64,000 nt of DNA from Thermoanaerobaculia bacterium. Its GTDB lineage: Bacteria > Acidobacteriota > Thermoanaerobaculia > Multivoradales > JAHEKO01. A program made the position numbers and the translations under genes. Under the pieces are notes generated by a model. The model was not told where the DNA came from, searched no databases, and saw only the letters and a program-made list of their open reading frames with translations. Positions 7,847 through 17,334 of the stretch are shown here, one piece after another. Where the stretch lies: the NCBI GenBank assembly GCA_945787635.1, contig CALZIK010000054.1:28091-92090 (forward strand). Reading direction: 5' to 3'. Numbering within the stretch: position 1 is the stretch's first letter; each line of letters opens with the position of its first letter.

Positions 7847-8944
7847 CTATTCGCGAGATCGGCTGTAGGTCGCGCCGTCGATCGACCGGCGTTGGCTCAA
7901 ATCTGCCTCGATGTCGGAAGCCCAGTCGCCGGCGGCAGCTCTGGGGCCGGCCTCGAGGGTCAACAGCTCGGCACCGAATCCGGATCCGTAGGAGAACGCC
8001 GCGATTCGCTGCCCGGCCGACAGGCCCTTGAGCGCGTTGGCCACCGAGATCCAGAGGCTCGCCGTATAGGCGTTGCCGCAAAGCCGGTTCCAGACCATGG
8101 TCGGATTCACCTTCTCGAGAAAGAAGCGCTCGATTCTTTCCGCATCCCACGAGAAGAATTCTCCGACTCGAACCACGGCCTTCTTGACCATCTTCGGAAA
8201 GGGAACGTGGAAACAGATCGCGGCCAGCTCCGAGAGCACCTGCTCGGGGTTTTTTGTTCCGACCAGCGCCTTGAAGCAATTCTCCGCCGCGCGGCGATAA
8301 CAGTCCAGACTCAGGGGTCCGTCGACTCGGGGATAGCTCTCGCCGACGGGCCGCCAGAAATCAAATTGCGGCTCGCTCCACGGATAGGAGACGCTGTCGA
8401 TCGTCGCCACCTCGGGCTCGTCGATCACCATGGCGACCGCGCCCGCGCCCTGGGTCGGCTCGCCGGGATCGCCGGGCTCGTAGAGCGCCTCGTCGGCGGC
8501 AATCACCAGGGCCGCCTGATCGCCGGCCGCTCCCGACATCCGCCACTCCGTCGCCTGGCGCACCGCCAGGGTGCCGCCGTAGCATGCGTGCTTGACCTCG
8601 TAGGAGCGCACGGCTCCGCTCAGACCGAGCTTGTCGGCCACCCAGGCGGAAAGCGGTCTGCTCATATCGAACGCGGTTTCGGTACCCACGGCGAGCATTC
8701 CGATCCGATCGCGATCGCCGCTCCAGCGATCGAGAGCGCGGCGTGCCGCCTCGGTGGCGAGCTCGACCACCCCGTACTCCGGGGTACACAGAGACATCGA
8801 GTCGCAGCCCAGCCCTAGACGGTATTTCTTCGGATCTTCCCCGCGAAGCGGTGCCAGCTCCTCGACCGACATGGCGAGTGGCGGAAGATTCAAGCCGATC
8901 GACGCGATTCCGGTCGGACGCATGGCGAGTGCCGTTGAAGTCAT
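7847..8944 (-). CDS. Hydroxymethylglutaryl-CoA synthase family protein
   Basis: The 365-residue thiolase-fold protein keeps the HMG-CoA synthase catalytic set: Glu in VGTETAFDMS, nucleophilic Cys in KHACYGGTLAVRQATEW and His in CFHVPFPKMVKKAV, plus GNAYTASLW near the C-terminus. HMG-CoA synthases condense acetyl-CoA with acetoacetyl-CoA; relatives add beta-branches in polyketide assembly. The ATG at 8944 has AGGGGG 5 nt upstream. No other mevalonate genes and no polyketide synthase are in the window; the next gene on the strand is an ATP-grasp ligase, so a specialised-metabolite role is as plausible as isoprenoid synthesis. An acetoacetyl-forming partner is not visible. Confidence 0.82.
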   Translation of the reverse strand: MTSTALAMRPTGIASIGLNLPPLAMSVEELAPLRGEDPKKYRLGLGCDSMSLCTPEYGVVELATEAARRALDRWSGDRDRIGMLAVGTETAFDMSRPLSAWVADKLGLSGAVRSYEVKHACYGGTLAVRQATEWRMSGAAGDQAALVIAADEALYEPGDPGEPTQGAGAVAMVIDEPEVATIDSVSYPWSEPQFDFWRPVGESYPRVDGPLSLDCYRRAAENCFKALVGTKNPEQVLSELAAICFHVPFPKMVKKAVVRVGEFFSWDAERIERFFLEKVNPTMVWNRLCGNAYTASLWISVANALKGLSAGQRIAAFSYGSGFGAELLTLEAGPRAAAGDWASDIEADLSQRRSIDGATYSRSRE

Positions 8945-9053
8945 CTGGACCCCCTGTCGTGAGAGGTAAGTGGCGAAGGCTAGCACGAACGGGCTCGCGC
9001 GGCCCCGAGGACCCGCGGAACCGGGTGCGAGTTCGCCGATCGCCGGCCGATCG

Positions 9054-10082
9054 CTAGGACTTTTCGGTCGCGCCCAGCTCGAGCTGCAGGACGCCTTCGA
9101 CCATGGACTCGTCCGAAGCCCCGTCTCCACCTTCGAAGGATCCCAGGTACATGTACCGGCCAAGCCCACGGAGATACCGAAAGCCGCTTTGGCGAAGCGA
9201 AGCCTGGCGAAGCTGTGCCAGCTTGGCATCCAGGTTGTCGATCATGTGCAAGGCGACTGCTTCGGCCGTGCGTGGCTCCACAGGCGAGCCGTACTCCAGC
9301 CGGCCCTGATGGGAGAGCACCAGATGCTCGAGATGGAGGCGCGATGCCTCCGGAAACTCCGGGATCTCGGAGCAGCGCTCCCGGAGGAGGTCGCGACCGA
9401 TGGCGACGTGGCCAACGAGCTGGCCGACGTCGGTGTAGTCATTGGCGGGCATGGCTCCGATCTCGAGGAGTTTCCCCAGGTCGTGAAAGAGCACTCCGAG
9501 CAAAAGCAGATCGCGGTCGAGCTCGGGGTAATGCCCGGCCACCGCCGAGGCCAGTTCGGCCATCGAGACTACGTGCTCGAGCAAGCCGCCGCGATAGGCG
9601 TGGTGGATGGTCTTGGCCGCCGGATGCTCTTTCAACGCTTGGCCGTGGGTCGCCAGGGTCTCGCGCGCCAGCCGGGCGAGATGAGGCTCACCGAGCGTTT
9701 GGTACACGGACTCGAGGCGTCGCCAGAGGTCTTCCGGGTCCTCGGGGGTCGAGGGAATGAGCTTGGCTTCGTCGAAGCCCCGTTCACGGTCTTCGTCGCC
9801 CGCGCGGCGGCATTGATCCACGCTGAGCTGGACCTGATCCCTGAAACTTTTGACCAGTCCGCGAAACGCGACGAAGTCGTGGGCGTCGAAATCGGCGTCG
9901 ATCGCAGGGCTGTCGGCCCAGATTTTCGCGAAGATCGTAGCGGTATTGTCGGTCAGCTCGAGGTCGACGTAGTCGCGAGCGTTGCGATCCTGGCGGCGCT
10001 CCTTGCGCGAAACCAGGGCGAAGCCGGCCACGGAGTCGCCCGGCAGCCATTCGGCGATAGGGATGTTTTGGCGCGTCGGCAT
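9054..10082 (-). CDS. OB-fold/HD-domain protein, YhaM-like 3'-5' exoribonuclease
   Basis: The 342-residue product joins an N-terminal OB fold (about 10-100) to an HD phosphohydrolase domain (about 150-320), the YhaM architecture. HD metal ligands are seen in HHAYRGGLLEHVVSM, FHDLGKL and the later LSHQGRLEYGSP. YhaM-type enzymes trim RNA 3' ends with divalent metal. The ATG at 10082 begins the OB domain; a TTG at 10106 is a weaker alternative. It is divergent from the VWFA gene at 10124, their starts being about 40 nt apart. The C-terminal tail is short and acidic. Confidence 0.78.
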   Translation of the reverse strand: MPTRQNIPIAEWLPGDSVAGFALVSRKERRQDRNARDYVDLELTDNTATIFAKIWADSPAIDADFDAHDFVAFRGLVKSFRDQVQLSVDQCRRAGDEDRERGFDEAKLIPSTPEDPEDLWRRLESVYQTLGEPHLARLARETLATHGQALKEHPAAKTIHHAYRGGLLEHVVSMAELASAVAGHYPELDRDLLLLGVLFHDLGKLLEIGAMPANDYTDVGQLVGHVAIGRDLLRERCSEIPEFPEASRLHLEHLVLSHQGRLEYGSPVEPRTAEAVALHMIDNLDAKLAQLRQASLRQSGFRYLRGLGRYMYLGSFEGGDGASDESMVEGVLQLELGATEKS

Positions 10083-10123
10083 GAGTCGAGGTCCGAAGAT
10101 CTGCAACTATACGGCGTCTGGCA

Positions 10124-12727
10124 ATGCCCTTGCACTCTCGCCTCAAGATGACACCAGGAAAGTCGGCCATCGAACGGGTCGCGAAGGCAACGGCAGCAGC
10201 CGGCGCGCTGGCATTTGGCATCTTGGCGGTGGTCGCGGTGGCGACGGCGGCCGGCACCGAGGACAGCCCCGTCCTCTGGCCGGAGCCGGAGCGCGCTTTC
10301 TTCAGCGACGGTCCCGCTCTTCTTTTGACCAGAGGCGAACGGGACGCTCTCGTCCAACGCGGCCCGGAGGCCAGGGCGGAGTGGATCACCACCTTTCTCG
10401 AGACCGATCCGGTTCCCGAAACGCCGGTCAATGAGCTAGTCGAGGCGATCGACAGGCGTAGAGAGCTGGCGTTCTCCGAGCTCAACAGTTTTCTCGACGA
10501 ACGGGCCCGGACCCTGTTTCTGCACGGATCGCCAACGGAGCGTCGCCAGGTCGAATGCGGGCAGACCTTTCGGCCGATCGAGGTTTGGACGTATCCGGAG
10601 TCGGTGAGCCGCCATCGATTGCTCTTCTACAGGCGAGCTCCCGAAGCGCCGTTTCGGCTCTGGATCCCGCTGGATTCGAAACGATCTCTCTACAACGACG
10701 ACATGGCCTACTGGCTTCAGCAGTTCGAGGAACTGCGGCGGTTTATCCGCGGAAAGCGGTTCGACATTCAAGCGTGTCCCGACGCGCTCTTTATCGACGA
10801 GGTCACCGGGGTTGAAGGCCTGCGGGGGTTCCAGAAGGGCCGTCCGTCCAACGAAGAGCTGCTCGATCTCTTGAACGCTCCCGGGGACCTCGCTTCCTGG
10901 GCCCGAACCGCCGCCGCTACGGTGCTTCCCGAGAGGCCGGCCGAACTTCCGATCAGCGCCGGCGAGCTGCTCTTTCCGGAGCGCCGGGGTCAGAGAATTG
11001 TCTCGAGAACGTTGCTCACGATTGCTCCCGACACTCCGCTCGGCCTCTTCGAGGAGGAGGACGGGACGAAGAAGTTCAGGCTGACGGTCGAGGGTGTGAT
11101 CGAGCAGGAGGGGGCCCTGTTCGAGGAATACCGTATGCGTTTTCAATTGGCGCCGCCCGCCAAGGACGTGCCGATTGCACTGGCGGTGGACCGGGCACTG
11201 CGCCCGGACCGGGTCTACCTGCTCAGGTTCAAGGTCATCGACGAGGTGTCGGGCGCAGAGATGCGACTGGCCCGGGGCGTGCGTATGCCGTCCGAGGCCC
11301 GGCCCTTGCCGGTGATCCCGGTCCCCGACGGCGTGATCGTCGAGATGGAGGAAGAGCTCGCGCTCGGCCCGATCGCTGGCGCCGACAGTCTGCTGCTGGC
11401 GCCGCCGGATGGGCGCCTGGCGCTCGGAAGCTGGCGTGCCGACGTGCTGGTCTCCGGGACGAGGATCGTGGAGGTGGTTTTTTCGGTGGACGGCCGGCCG
11501 CAGATGCGGCGCAAGCAACCTCCATTCACGGCAGACTTGCGGTTATCGGAGTTTCCCACCGAGCAGGTCGTGCGGGCCGAGGGTTTCGACGCCGAGGGAG
11601 CTCTGGTGGCCTACGACGAGGTGGTGCTGAATCAGCCGCGGGGCTCGTTTTCGGTGCGCATCACCTCGCCGGGCAAGGATGAGAAGGTCACGGGCAGAGT
11701 GCCGGTGCGCGCCGAGGTGGTGATTCCCGAGGAGCGTCGGATCGAGAAAGTCGATTTCTTGCTCAACGACGAGCTGTTGACGTCGCTCTCGGATGATCCG
11801 TGGCAGGCGATGCTCGACGTGCCGGCCGAGTCGGAGGTGGAGACGGCGTATGTAACCGTCGTTGCGACGCTCGACGACGGCAGTCGGGCCGAGGCGGTGC
11901 GTTTCGTCAATTCACCGCAGTTCGTCGAGAATCTGGAAGTCAATCTGGTCGAGATGCTGGCCACTGTTCTGGACAAGAACAACCGGCCGGTGCCCGGTCT
12001 CGGACAAGAGGACTTCTCCGTGCTCGAGGACGGTCGCGCCCAGTTGATCGACCGTTTCGAGAGGGTGGAGGATTTGCCCCTCTCGATCGGCATCACGATC
12101 GATACCTCGGGTTCCATGGCGACGGCGCTGCCCGAGGCGCAGAAGGCCGCAGTGGGCTTTTTGCGAAGCGTGATGTCGCCGAGAGATCGCGCGTTTGTCG
12201 TCAGCTTCGCGCGCGAGGCGGCACTTCTGGTGCCGCCCACCGATGATCTACGGGCGATCGAGGCCTCGCTCGAGGATCTGCAGTCGATCGGCTGGACTGC
12301 CCTGCATGACGCGGTGGTCACGAGTCTTTACTACTTCCGCGGCTTTCGTGGGCAAAGGGCCCTGATCCTGCTCTCGGATGGCGACGACTCGGCGAGCCAC
12401 TACGCTTTCCGGGAAGCGCTCGAGTACGCGCGGCGAAGCGGCGTCGTGATCTACACGGTCGGGCTCGACGTGGGGTCGCTGAAGTCGGGTATTCGAGGCA
12501 AGCTCAACCAGCTCGCGAACGAGACCGGGGGCCGCAGCTTCTACATCAGGCAGGCCGAAGAGCTCGAGGCCGTCTACAAGGAGATCGAGGAAGAGCTTCG
12601 CAGCCAGTACTTTCTGGCGTACAGCTCCGACAACGCCGGTACCGACGATGCGTTTCGAACCATCGAGCTGGTGGTTCAGGAGGGGCGGTTGAGGGCGAGA
12701 TCGCTTCGCGGGTACTATCCCAAATAA
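10124..12727 (+). CDS. Exported GWxTD-like and VWFA domain protein
   Basis: This 867-residue protein has an N-terminal signal/anchor (GALAFGILAVVAVATAAG). About 60-220 resembles the GWxTD domain (FLHGSPTERRQ and RPIEVWTYPESV). Several beta-rich repeats, about 300-600, may be Ig-like. The C-terminus is a von Willebrand A domain of the Acidobacterial VWFA-related type, with MIDAS motif IDTSGSMATAL, ALHDAVVTSLYYFRG and ILLSDGDDSAS. It probably acts at the cell surface or in the periplasm as an adhesion or scaffold protein. A second ATG (10148) is a possible start. The stop TAA overlaps the ATG of the next exported protein (TAATG), so the two are coupled. Confidence 0.75.
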   Translation: MPLHSRLKMTPGKSAIERVAKATAAAGALAFGILAVVAVATAAGTEDSPVLWPEPERAFFSDGPALLLTRGERDALVQRGPEARAEWITTFLETDPVPETPVNELVEAIDRRRELAFSELNSFLDERARTLFLHGSPTERRQVECGQTFRPIEVWTYPESVSRHRLLFYRRAPEAPFRLWIPLDSKRSLYNDDMAYWLQQFEELRRFIRGKRFDIQACPDALFIDEVTGVEGLRGFQKGRPSNEELLDLLNAPGDLASWARTAAATVLPERPAELPISAGELLFPERRGQRIVSRTLLTIAPDTPLGLFEEEDGTKKFRLTVEGVIEQEGALFEEYRMRFQLAPPAKDVPIALAVDRALRPDRVYLLRFKVIDEVSGAEMRLARGVRMPSEARPLPVIPVPDGVIVEMEEELALGPIAGADSLLLAPPDGRLALGSWRADVLVSGTRIVEVVFSVDGRPQMRRKQPPFTADLRLSEFPTEQVVRAEGFDAEGALVAYDEVVLNQPRGSFSVRITSPGKDEKVTGRVPVRAEVVIPEERRIEKVDFLLNDELLTSLSDDPWQAMLDVPAESEVETAYVTVVATLDDGSRAEAVRFVNSPQFVENLEVNLVEMLATVLDKNNRPVPGLGQEDFSVLEDGRAQLIDRFERVEDLPLSIGITIDTSGSMATALPEAQKAAVGFLRSVMSPRDRAFVVSFAREAALLVPPTDDLRAIEASLEDLQSIGWTALHDAVVTSLYYFRGFRGQRALILLSDGDDSASHYAFREALEYARRSGVVIYTVGLDVGSLKSGIRGKLNQLANETGGRSFYIRQAEELEAVYKEIEEELRSQYFLAYSSDNAGTDDAFRTIELVVQEGRLRARSLRGYYPK

Positions 12728-13410
12728 TGTCGAAGTCATATCGTCTCGGCGCGGTTGTCCTGCTTGCGGCTTTCGGCGTGGCGTCCTCGTTGCCGGCCCT
12801 GGCGCCGGGCGTGGATTTCACGTTCGAGCGCGCGTACGGCACCTACGAGGACCTCGACGTCGAAGCTCTCCCGGTCAAAAGCGGCGCTCTCGACGTGGTG
12901 CTGTCGTCACCGGACAATACCGTCACTCTCGAAGCCGGATCCCTGCATCTGGAGCCCGCCGAGGACGGGTTGCACAAAGTGCTCCTGGACGTGACCTTCT
13001 CCGGCGAGGGGCAGCTCATCACCGTGGTCAAGCTCGGCGCACTGCCGGCGCGTTTCGAGGACGACGTGCGGTTTCCGCGCCAGCAGCGCTCGGTCGTGGG
13101 ATGGGTGTCGATCGAGGCAGTCGAAGACGGCTATCGGGTGGTGACCCGAGAGCTACCTGAGGTGGTGCAGATCGAGCTCGAAAGCGCCCTGGCCGGCGAT
13201 CTGGTGGGCTTCTGCCGGAAGATGTCGCTGTTTACCGCCGGCGACGCGGGGTGCGACAGCTTGGAGGGCCTGCTCTCTAATCCCAAGCTGCCCTTGCCGA
13301 AACCCGGTTCCGAGTTCCTGGTGCGGGGCTCGGCTCTGACCGAAACCGAGCGGCAGCGGTTGGATCTCTATCTCGAAGGCGCGCGGCTCATGAGCGCGCT
13401 CACTCCGTAG
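12727..13410 (+). CDS. Exported hypothetical protein
   Basis: A 227-residue protein with a clear Sec signal peptide (LGAVVLLAAFGVASSLPALA, about residues 7-26) followed by a beta-rich body. Two cysteines (FCRKM and GDAGCDS) could form a disulfide. I recognise no domain. Its start overlaps the stop of the GWxTD/VWFA gene, so it is likely a periplasmic partner of that protein. Its 3' end overlaps the convergent STAND ATPase gene by 11 nt. Confidence 0.6.
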   Translation: MSKSYRLGAVVLLAAFGVASSLPALAPGVDFTFERAYGTYEDLDVEALPVKSGALDVVLSSPDNTVTLEAGSLHLEPAEDGLHKVLLDVTFSGEGQLITVVKLGALPARFEDDVRFPRQQRSVVGWVSIEAVEDGYRVVTRELPEVVQIELESALAGDLVGFCRKMSLFTAGDAGCDSLEGLLSNPKLPLPKPGSEFLVRGSALTETERQRLDLYLEGARLMSALTP

Positions 13411-16400
13411 AGGTCAAGCCCTTACGGGTCGCCGAATCGACGATCTCCTGGTTGTTGGGTATCTGAAAGAGGTAGCGCTGGCGAAGGTCCTGGCTGAGGT
13501 TGGCTGCCTTCTTCATCACGGACTGGTAAGCGCGCGCCAGAAAGGAGGCCGGGTTGCCGACCTTGAACCCGTTTTCGGATAGCCACTCCAGACCGCGGTA
13601 GATCCGGAAGTCCAGGATCTCGGCCTGGTCTGGCGGCGGCAGTTTCTTGAGGCTGTTCTTGAGCTCGGCGGTGAAGTTGCGAACCGCGTCGGCGTCCTCC
13701 TGAGCCACGCTCACTTCGATCAAGTAGGCCAGAACGAAGCTCGCGTCCCGCGCTTTCTTCAACTTGCGAAATCGCTCGAGCGACTCTTCGAACCGACGCC
13801 GCGCGTCGGAATGGCGTCGTTGCCGCAGATGGATCAGACCCATCGTCTTCTCGGTCTCGGCGAGTTGTTCCTCGGCGGACGACATGGTGAGCTGAAAGCG
13901 CGCCTTTCGCGCCTCTTCGAGGGCGGCGTCGAGCTGGCCCAAATCGGCGTAGTTCATGGCCACCGCGAGGCGGGCGATTGCCTCGCCCGCGGAGTCGTCT
14001 CGGTTCTCACGAAGCTCGAGAGCGCGGCGAGCGGGCTTGGTCGCCGCATTGAAATCGCCGATCCGGGTGTAGGCGCGGGCCAGTCCTAGCAGGGCAAACG
14101 CGTCGTCGCCTCCCTTTTTGTGTTTCCGGAAAAGCTCGAGTGACCGGCGGTAGTAGTCGAGCGACTGGGGGTAGTGACCCTGAGCGGTCGCGACCGCGCC
14201 GAGCGCCGACAGTGAAGTGCCGGCGGCGCGAAACAGTCTGTGCTCGTTGCGCTGTTCGAAAGCTGCGAGGTGATAGGCGTGCGCTGATTCGAGGTCGCCC
14301 AGGTGAAGCGCGACGTTGCCCAGAAAGAAACGGCAGGTCGCCGAGATGGCGGAGGTCTCGCCGTCTTCGAGCGCCTTGAGCAGATTGGAGAAGAGCAGCT
14401 CGGCTTCGTCGAAGCGGTTCTGACGCAGAAACAGCCGACCGAGCTGGACCAGCAAGAGAGCTTTGTGGCGGGCTTCGAGTCCGCCTGCCGCTCGCAGCGC
14501 GAACTGGATCGTGCTCTCCGCCTCTTGAAAGCGGCCGGCCTCTTGATCGTGGTCTGCCTTGATGCTCGCCAGGCCCAAGAGACGCTGCGGCTGGCTCGCG
14601 CTGAGCTCGACGCCGCGTGCGAGATCGACCTCGTGGGTGCTGAGCCTGCCCAGGCGGCGGGCAATGGGCAACATGCGCCAGAGGAGCTCGAGCTCGACCG
14701 AGTCTGTGGTGCCGTCGTTCTCGTCGAGGTTCTCGGAGTCGGCTGTCTGCGCGCGCTCGCGCAACGAGGCGAGCTCGCGCACCAGAGCGTCGAGGAGCTC
14801 TTCGGCCGGGATGTCCTTGACGTACTTGGTTTTGAAGAGTTTGAGCAAGGGCTCGATCGCCTCGGGCATTCCGGCGAGCAGCCGGTAGGAAAGCCAGTGG
14901 CTCTCGCCGCCCGCGCCACCGAAGGAGAGAAGCTCTCCCAGAGCCTGGCGGGCTTCGGTCGCCCGCTCCTGGGGAAGGCTGTGCGAGAGGGCTCGTTGAT
15001 TGACCGGAGAGATGATCCTTACGGCCCGCCCCCAGGCCGAAGGCACGGTGTCCAGGATCCGGGCCTCGATGAAAGGCTCTTCCCATCCGGGCTCGACCGT
15101 GAGACCCAGGATGGAAGCCGCCGATGCCAGCTCCGAGGGCGGCACCGGATGCTGGGTGGCAGCGAGTAGCCGGAGAGGGAATGGCTCGCCAAGCCTCGAG
15201 ACTTCGGCCTCGACGTGGCGCACGAGTCGTGATGAGGGTTGATACTCGATGTCCTCATCGCCGCCGAAAAAGAAGCTGCCGTAGATCCGCCTCAGGTGTC
15301 GCTCGTGAACCAGGGCGAAAAGCCCTTCTTCGAAGGCGAACGGGTAGCCTAGGGTCGCGGCGAGAAAACGTCGCTTGATGGCCTCCGGGAGCGAGAGACC
15401 TGCGATCAAGTTGGTGGCGAGCTGCTCCATTTCGGGGTCTTCGAGAGGCGGGACGTCGAGAATCGGAAACGGCTCGAGGGACTCGGGCCAGGGACTACCG
15501 TTGCGACCGATGAGCACAAAGCGGAAAACCGTCAGATCCACCGTTTCGAGGAGGTGCTTCACGAAGGAGAAATCATGTGGGCTGATCTGATGGAAGTCGT
15601 CGATCACGATCCAGATCGCCTGGTTCGCGGTGCGTGCCAGGTAGCCGAGCGCCGCCGTAGCGCGCTCGTTGAGCAAGCGGATCTCGGCTTCGGTTCGTCG
15701 TCCGCCGCGCTTGTCGAGGGCCTCCCGGATCAGCTTGGCGTCGGTCTCGGTTTCGAGCCGAGGGTGGAGCGGGTCGGTTGTCTGAAGGTCGGAAGGCGTC
15801 AAGAGCTGGGTGAGGATCTGCTCGCTCAGAATCGGCGCCTCGATCCGAGGTGGACGGGCTCGGAGCCAGAGTCGAAGCCCGTGCCGGCGGGCGATCGCCT
15901 GCCAAGCGAGCCGCGTCTTGCCGCAGCCGAGGGGACCTGAGACCCGGGTCACGGTTTCGTCAAGGAGCGCCGAGAGGCTGTCGGCGAGCGGCTCTCTCTC
16001 GACCCAGTGGGTCTTTTGCCCGAGAACCTCGGAATTGCGCCAGGGCAGATGGTCGTATTGAGGGCCGTCGAACCGCACCAGAGGCAGCGCCTTGCCGGAC
16101 AGACCCTGGTAGGACCCGCCCGGCGTCAATGCGGGGATGTACTCGAGCATCTTCGCCGACCGGCCGGTCAAATAGATGCCCGGATCGACCTGGGGCTTTT
16201 CGTTGCTCAAGTCGCTGTCCAGGTCGTCGTCTTCGAGGTCGGCGGTTCCGGCGCGCAAACGGACAACGCCCGGGTAGATGACCGCGAGCGGAGTGGGACC
16301 GTCAGCGCGGCTGCCCGCGTCGTTTCGCGTCTCGATCTCGAGGTGCCGCGCCCAGTCGGTGGCGGCGTCGAAGATCGCGGGGTCACCGCCCCAGGGCACC

Positions 16401-16561
16401 ACCGCGAAGGCGCCCCGACCCACCGGGTAGATCCCCGGAGGCCTGTCGTGCGCGCTTTCGAGCTCTTGATTCGGTGCTCGGACCTTGCCCTTGGCATCCA
16501 GCCACCAGAGCCGCAGCACGGCGCAGGGCAGGCGGGACTCGAGCTGCGCGGGTGGCGTCAT
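13400..16561 (-). CDS. STAND-type ATPase with TPR repeats
   Basis: A 1053-residue protein. After an N-terminal domain of about 190 residues that I do not recognise come SGPLGCGKTRLAWQAI (Walker A, about residues 220-235) and IWIVIDDFHQIS (Walker B), then a winged-helix-like segment, and from about residue 590 a long TPR array (e.g. RFQEAESTIQFALRAAGG, FDEAELLFSNLLKAL, HYPQSLDYYRRSLELFRKHK). This is the layout of STAND signal-transduction ATPases such as MalT/AfsR relatives, but I see no C-terminal LuxR DNA-binding helix-turn-helix and no kinase or TIR effector. The ATG at 16561 precedes the first coherent sequence. It is divergent from 16706. Sensor or scaffold role inferred. Confidence 0.68.
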   Translation of the reverse strand: MTPPAQLESRLPCAVLRLWWLDAKGKVRAPNQELESAHDRPPGIYPVGRGAFAVVPWGGDPAIFDAATDWARHLEIETRNDAGSRADGPTPLAVIYPGVVRLRAGTADLEDDDLDSDLSNEKPQVDPGIYLTGRSAKMLEYIPALTPGGSYQGLSGKALPLVRFDGPQYDHLPWRNSEVLGQKTHWVEREPLADSLSALLDETVTRVSGPLGCGKTRLAWQAIARRHGLRLWLRARPPRIEAPILSEQILTQLLTPSDLQTTDPLHPRLETETDAKLIREALDKRGGRRTEAEIRLLNERATAALGYLARTANQAIWIVIDDFHQISPHDFSFVKHLLETVDLTVFRFVLIGRNGSPWPESLEPFPILDVPPLEDPEMEQLATNLIAGLSLPEAIKRRFLAATLGYPFAFEEGLFALVHERHLRRIYGSFFFGGDEDIEYQPSSRLVRHVEAEVSRLGEPFPLRLLAATQHPVPPSELASAASILGLTVEPGWEEPFIEARILDTVPSAWGRAVRIISPVNQRALSHSLPQERATEARQALGELLSFGGAGGESHWLSYRLLAGMPEAIEPLLKLFKTKYVKDIPAEELLDALVRELASLRERAQTADSENLDENDGTTDSVELELLWRMLPIARRLGRLSTHEVDLARGVELSASQPQRLLGLASIKADHDQEAGRFQEAESTIQFALRAAGGLEARHKALLLVQLGRLFLRQNRFDEAELLFSNLLKALEDGETSAISATCRFFLGNVALHLGDLESAHAYHLAAFEQRNEHRLFRAAGTSLSALGAVATAQGHYPQSLDYYRRSLELFRKHKKGGDDAFALLGLARAYTRIGDFNAATKPARRALELRENRDDSAGEAIARLAVAMNYADLGQLDAALEEARKARFQLTMSSAEEQLAETEKTMGLIHLRQRRHSDARRRFEESLERFRKLKKARDASFVLAYLIEVSVAQEDADAVRNFTAELKNSLKKLPPPDQAEILDFRIYRGLEWLSENGFKVGNPASFLARAYQSVMKKAANLSQDLRQRYLFQIPNNQEIVDSATRKGLTSTE

Positions 16562-16623
16562 CGGCGGGTTGGAGCACAGCTGTCGTGACCGCGCCCAACG
16601 GTGGATTTTACGGGACTTCCGGG

Positions 16624-16629
16624 TAGAAT
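16624..16629 (+). promoter_or_regulatory. Possible -10 element (TAGAAT) for the 16706 gene
   Basis: TAGAAT lies 77 bp before the ATG at 16706, in the 144-bp divergent gap with the STAND ATPase. The -35 position reads GTGGAT, a weak match. Support is limited to the hexamer and its location. Confidence 0.25.
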
Positions 16630-16705
16630 GCAGGCGGCGCCGCCGTCCCGGGGGTCGCCCCACCGACTCTAATCCAGCCTACCAGGACCCTGAGGGGGAC
16701 TTCCG

Positions 16706-17254
16706 ATGTCACGAAGACGACTGATGAATCGACTCACCTACTTCACGATCGAAGACGAAAGCATGTTGGCTGAGGCCTTTGCCGAGTTCGACGAGGACAT
16801 TCTTGCGGTGACCTACAAGGTCGACGGGACCGAAGACGTTTTCGTTACCACCGCCGAGACGCGAGAAGCCATGGACCGCAACGATGTGCCGTACAACCTC
16901 TTGGCGGAGGAGGATTCGAGCAAGATCGCGATCTATCACACCTTGCTCTCCAAGGAAGAGTTGGGCGACTACGAGGACGCGATCCGAGCCCTGGCGCTGG
17001 CCTACCAAGGAGTGGCGATCGCCTGCATCGGAGTCAACGGCGAGACCGATCTCGGTTTCGACTTGAGCGATGGCGCCAAGGGCTACACTTATTTTACGGC
17101 GCCGGCGGGGCACACGTTCATTTGGCGAGTTTTCAAGACTCGTGACGACGCCATGGATTTCTTGAGCAAGTTGAGCCTCAACGATAAGACCGTGGTGGCC
17201 TGGGTCAAGGCGATTCCACTGGGTTCGTCGGCCGAGTTGACCAGCTATCACTAG
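16706..17254 (+). CDS. Hypothetical protein
   Basis: A 182-residue soluble protein without signal peptide or membrane segment. The ATG at 16706 has AGGGGG 7 nt upstream, a strong ribosome-binding site, so it is very likely expressed. It is acidic in the first half (FAEFDEDILAV, LLAEEDSSKIAI) and holds one cysteine (AIACIGVNGETD). I see no known motif. It is followed after about 80 nt by xseA on the same strand and is divergent from the large STAND ATPase gene, either of which could be its functional partner. Confidence 0.6.
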   Translation: MSRRRLMNRLTYFTIEDESMLAEAFAEFDEDILAVTYKVDGTEDVFVTTAETREAMDRNDVPYNLLAEEDSSKIAIYHTLLSKEELGDYEDAIRALALAYQGVAIACIGVNGETDLGFDLSDGAKGYTYFTAPAGHTFIWRVFKTRDDAMDFLSKLSLNDKTVVAWVKAIPLGSSAELTSYH

Positions 17255-17334
17255 AGCGAGTTCCACGTTGCCGGTGCCTCGATGGAAGTAGAGCTGCGAT
17301 CGGCGGCCGGCGGTCTCGGGTCCGGAGAGCTGGG

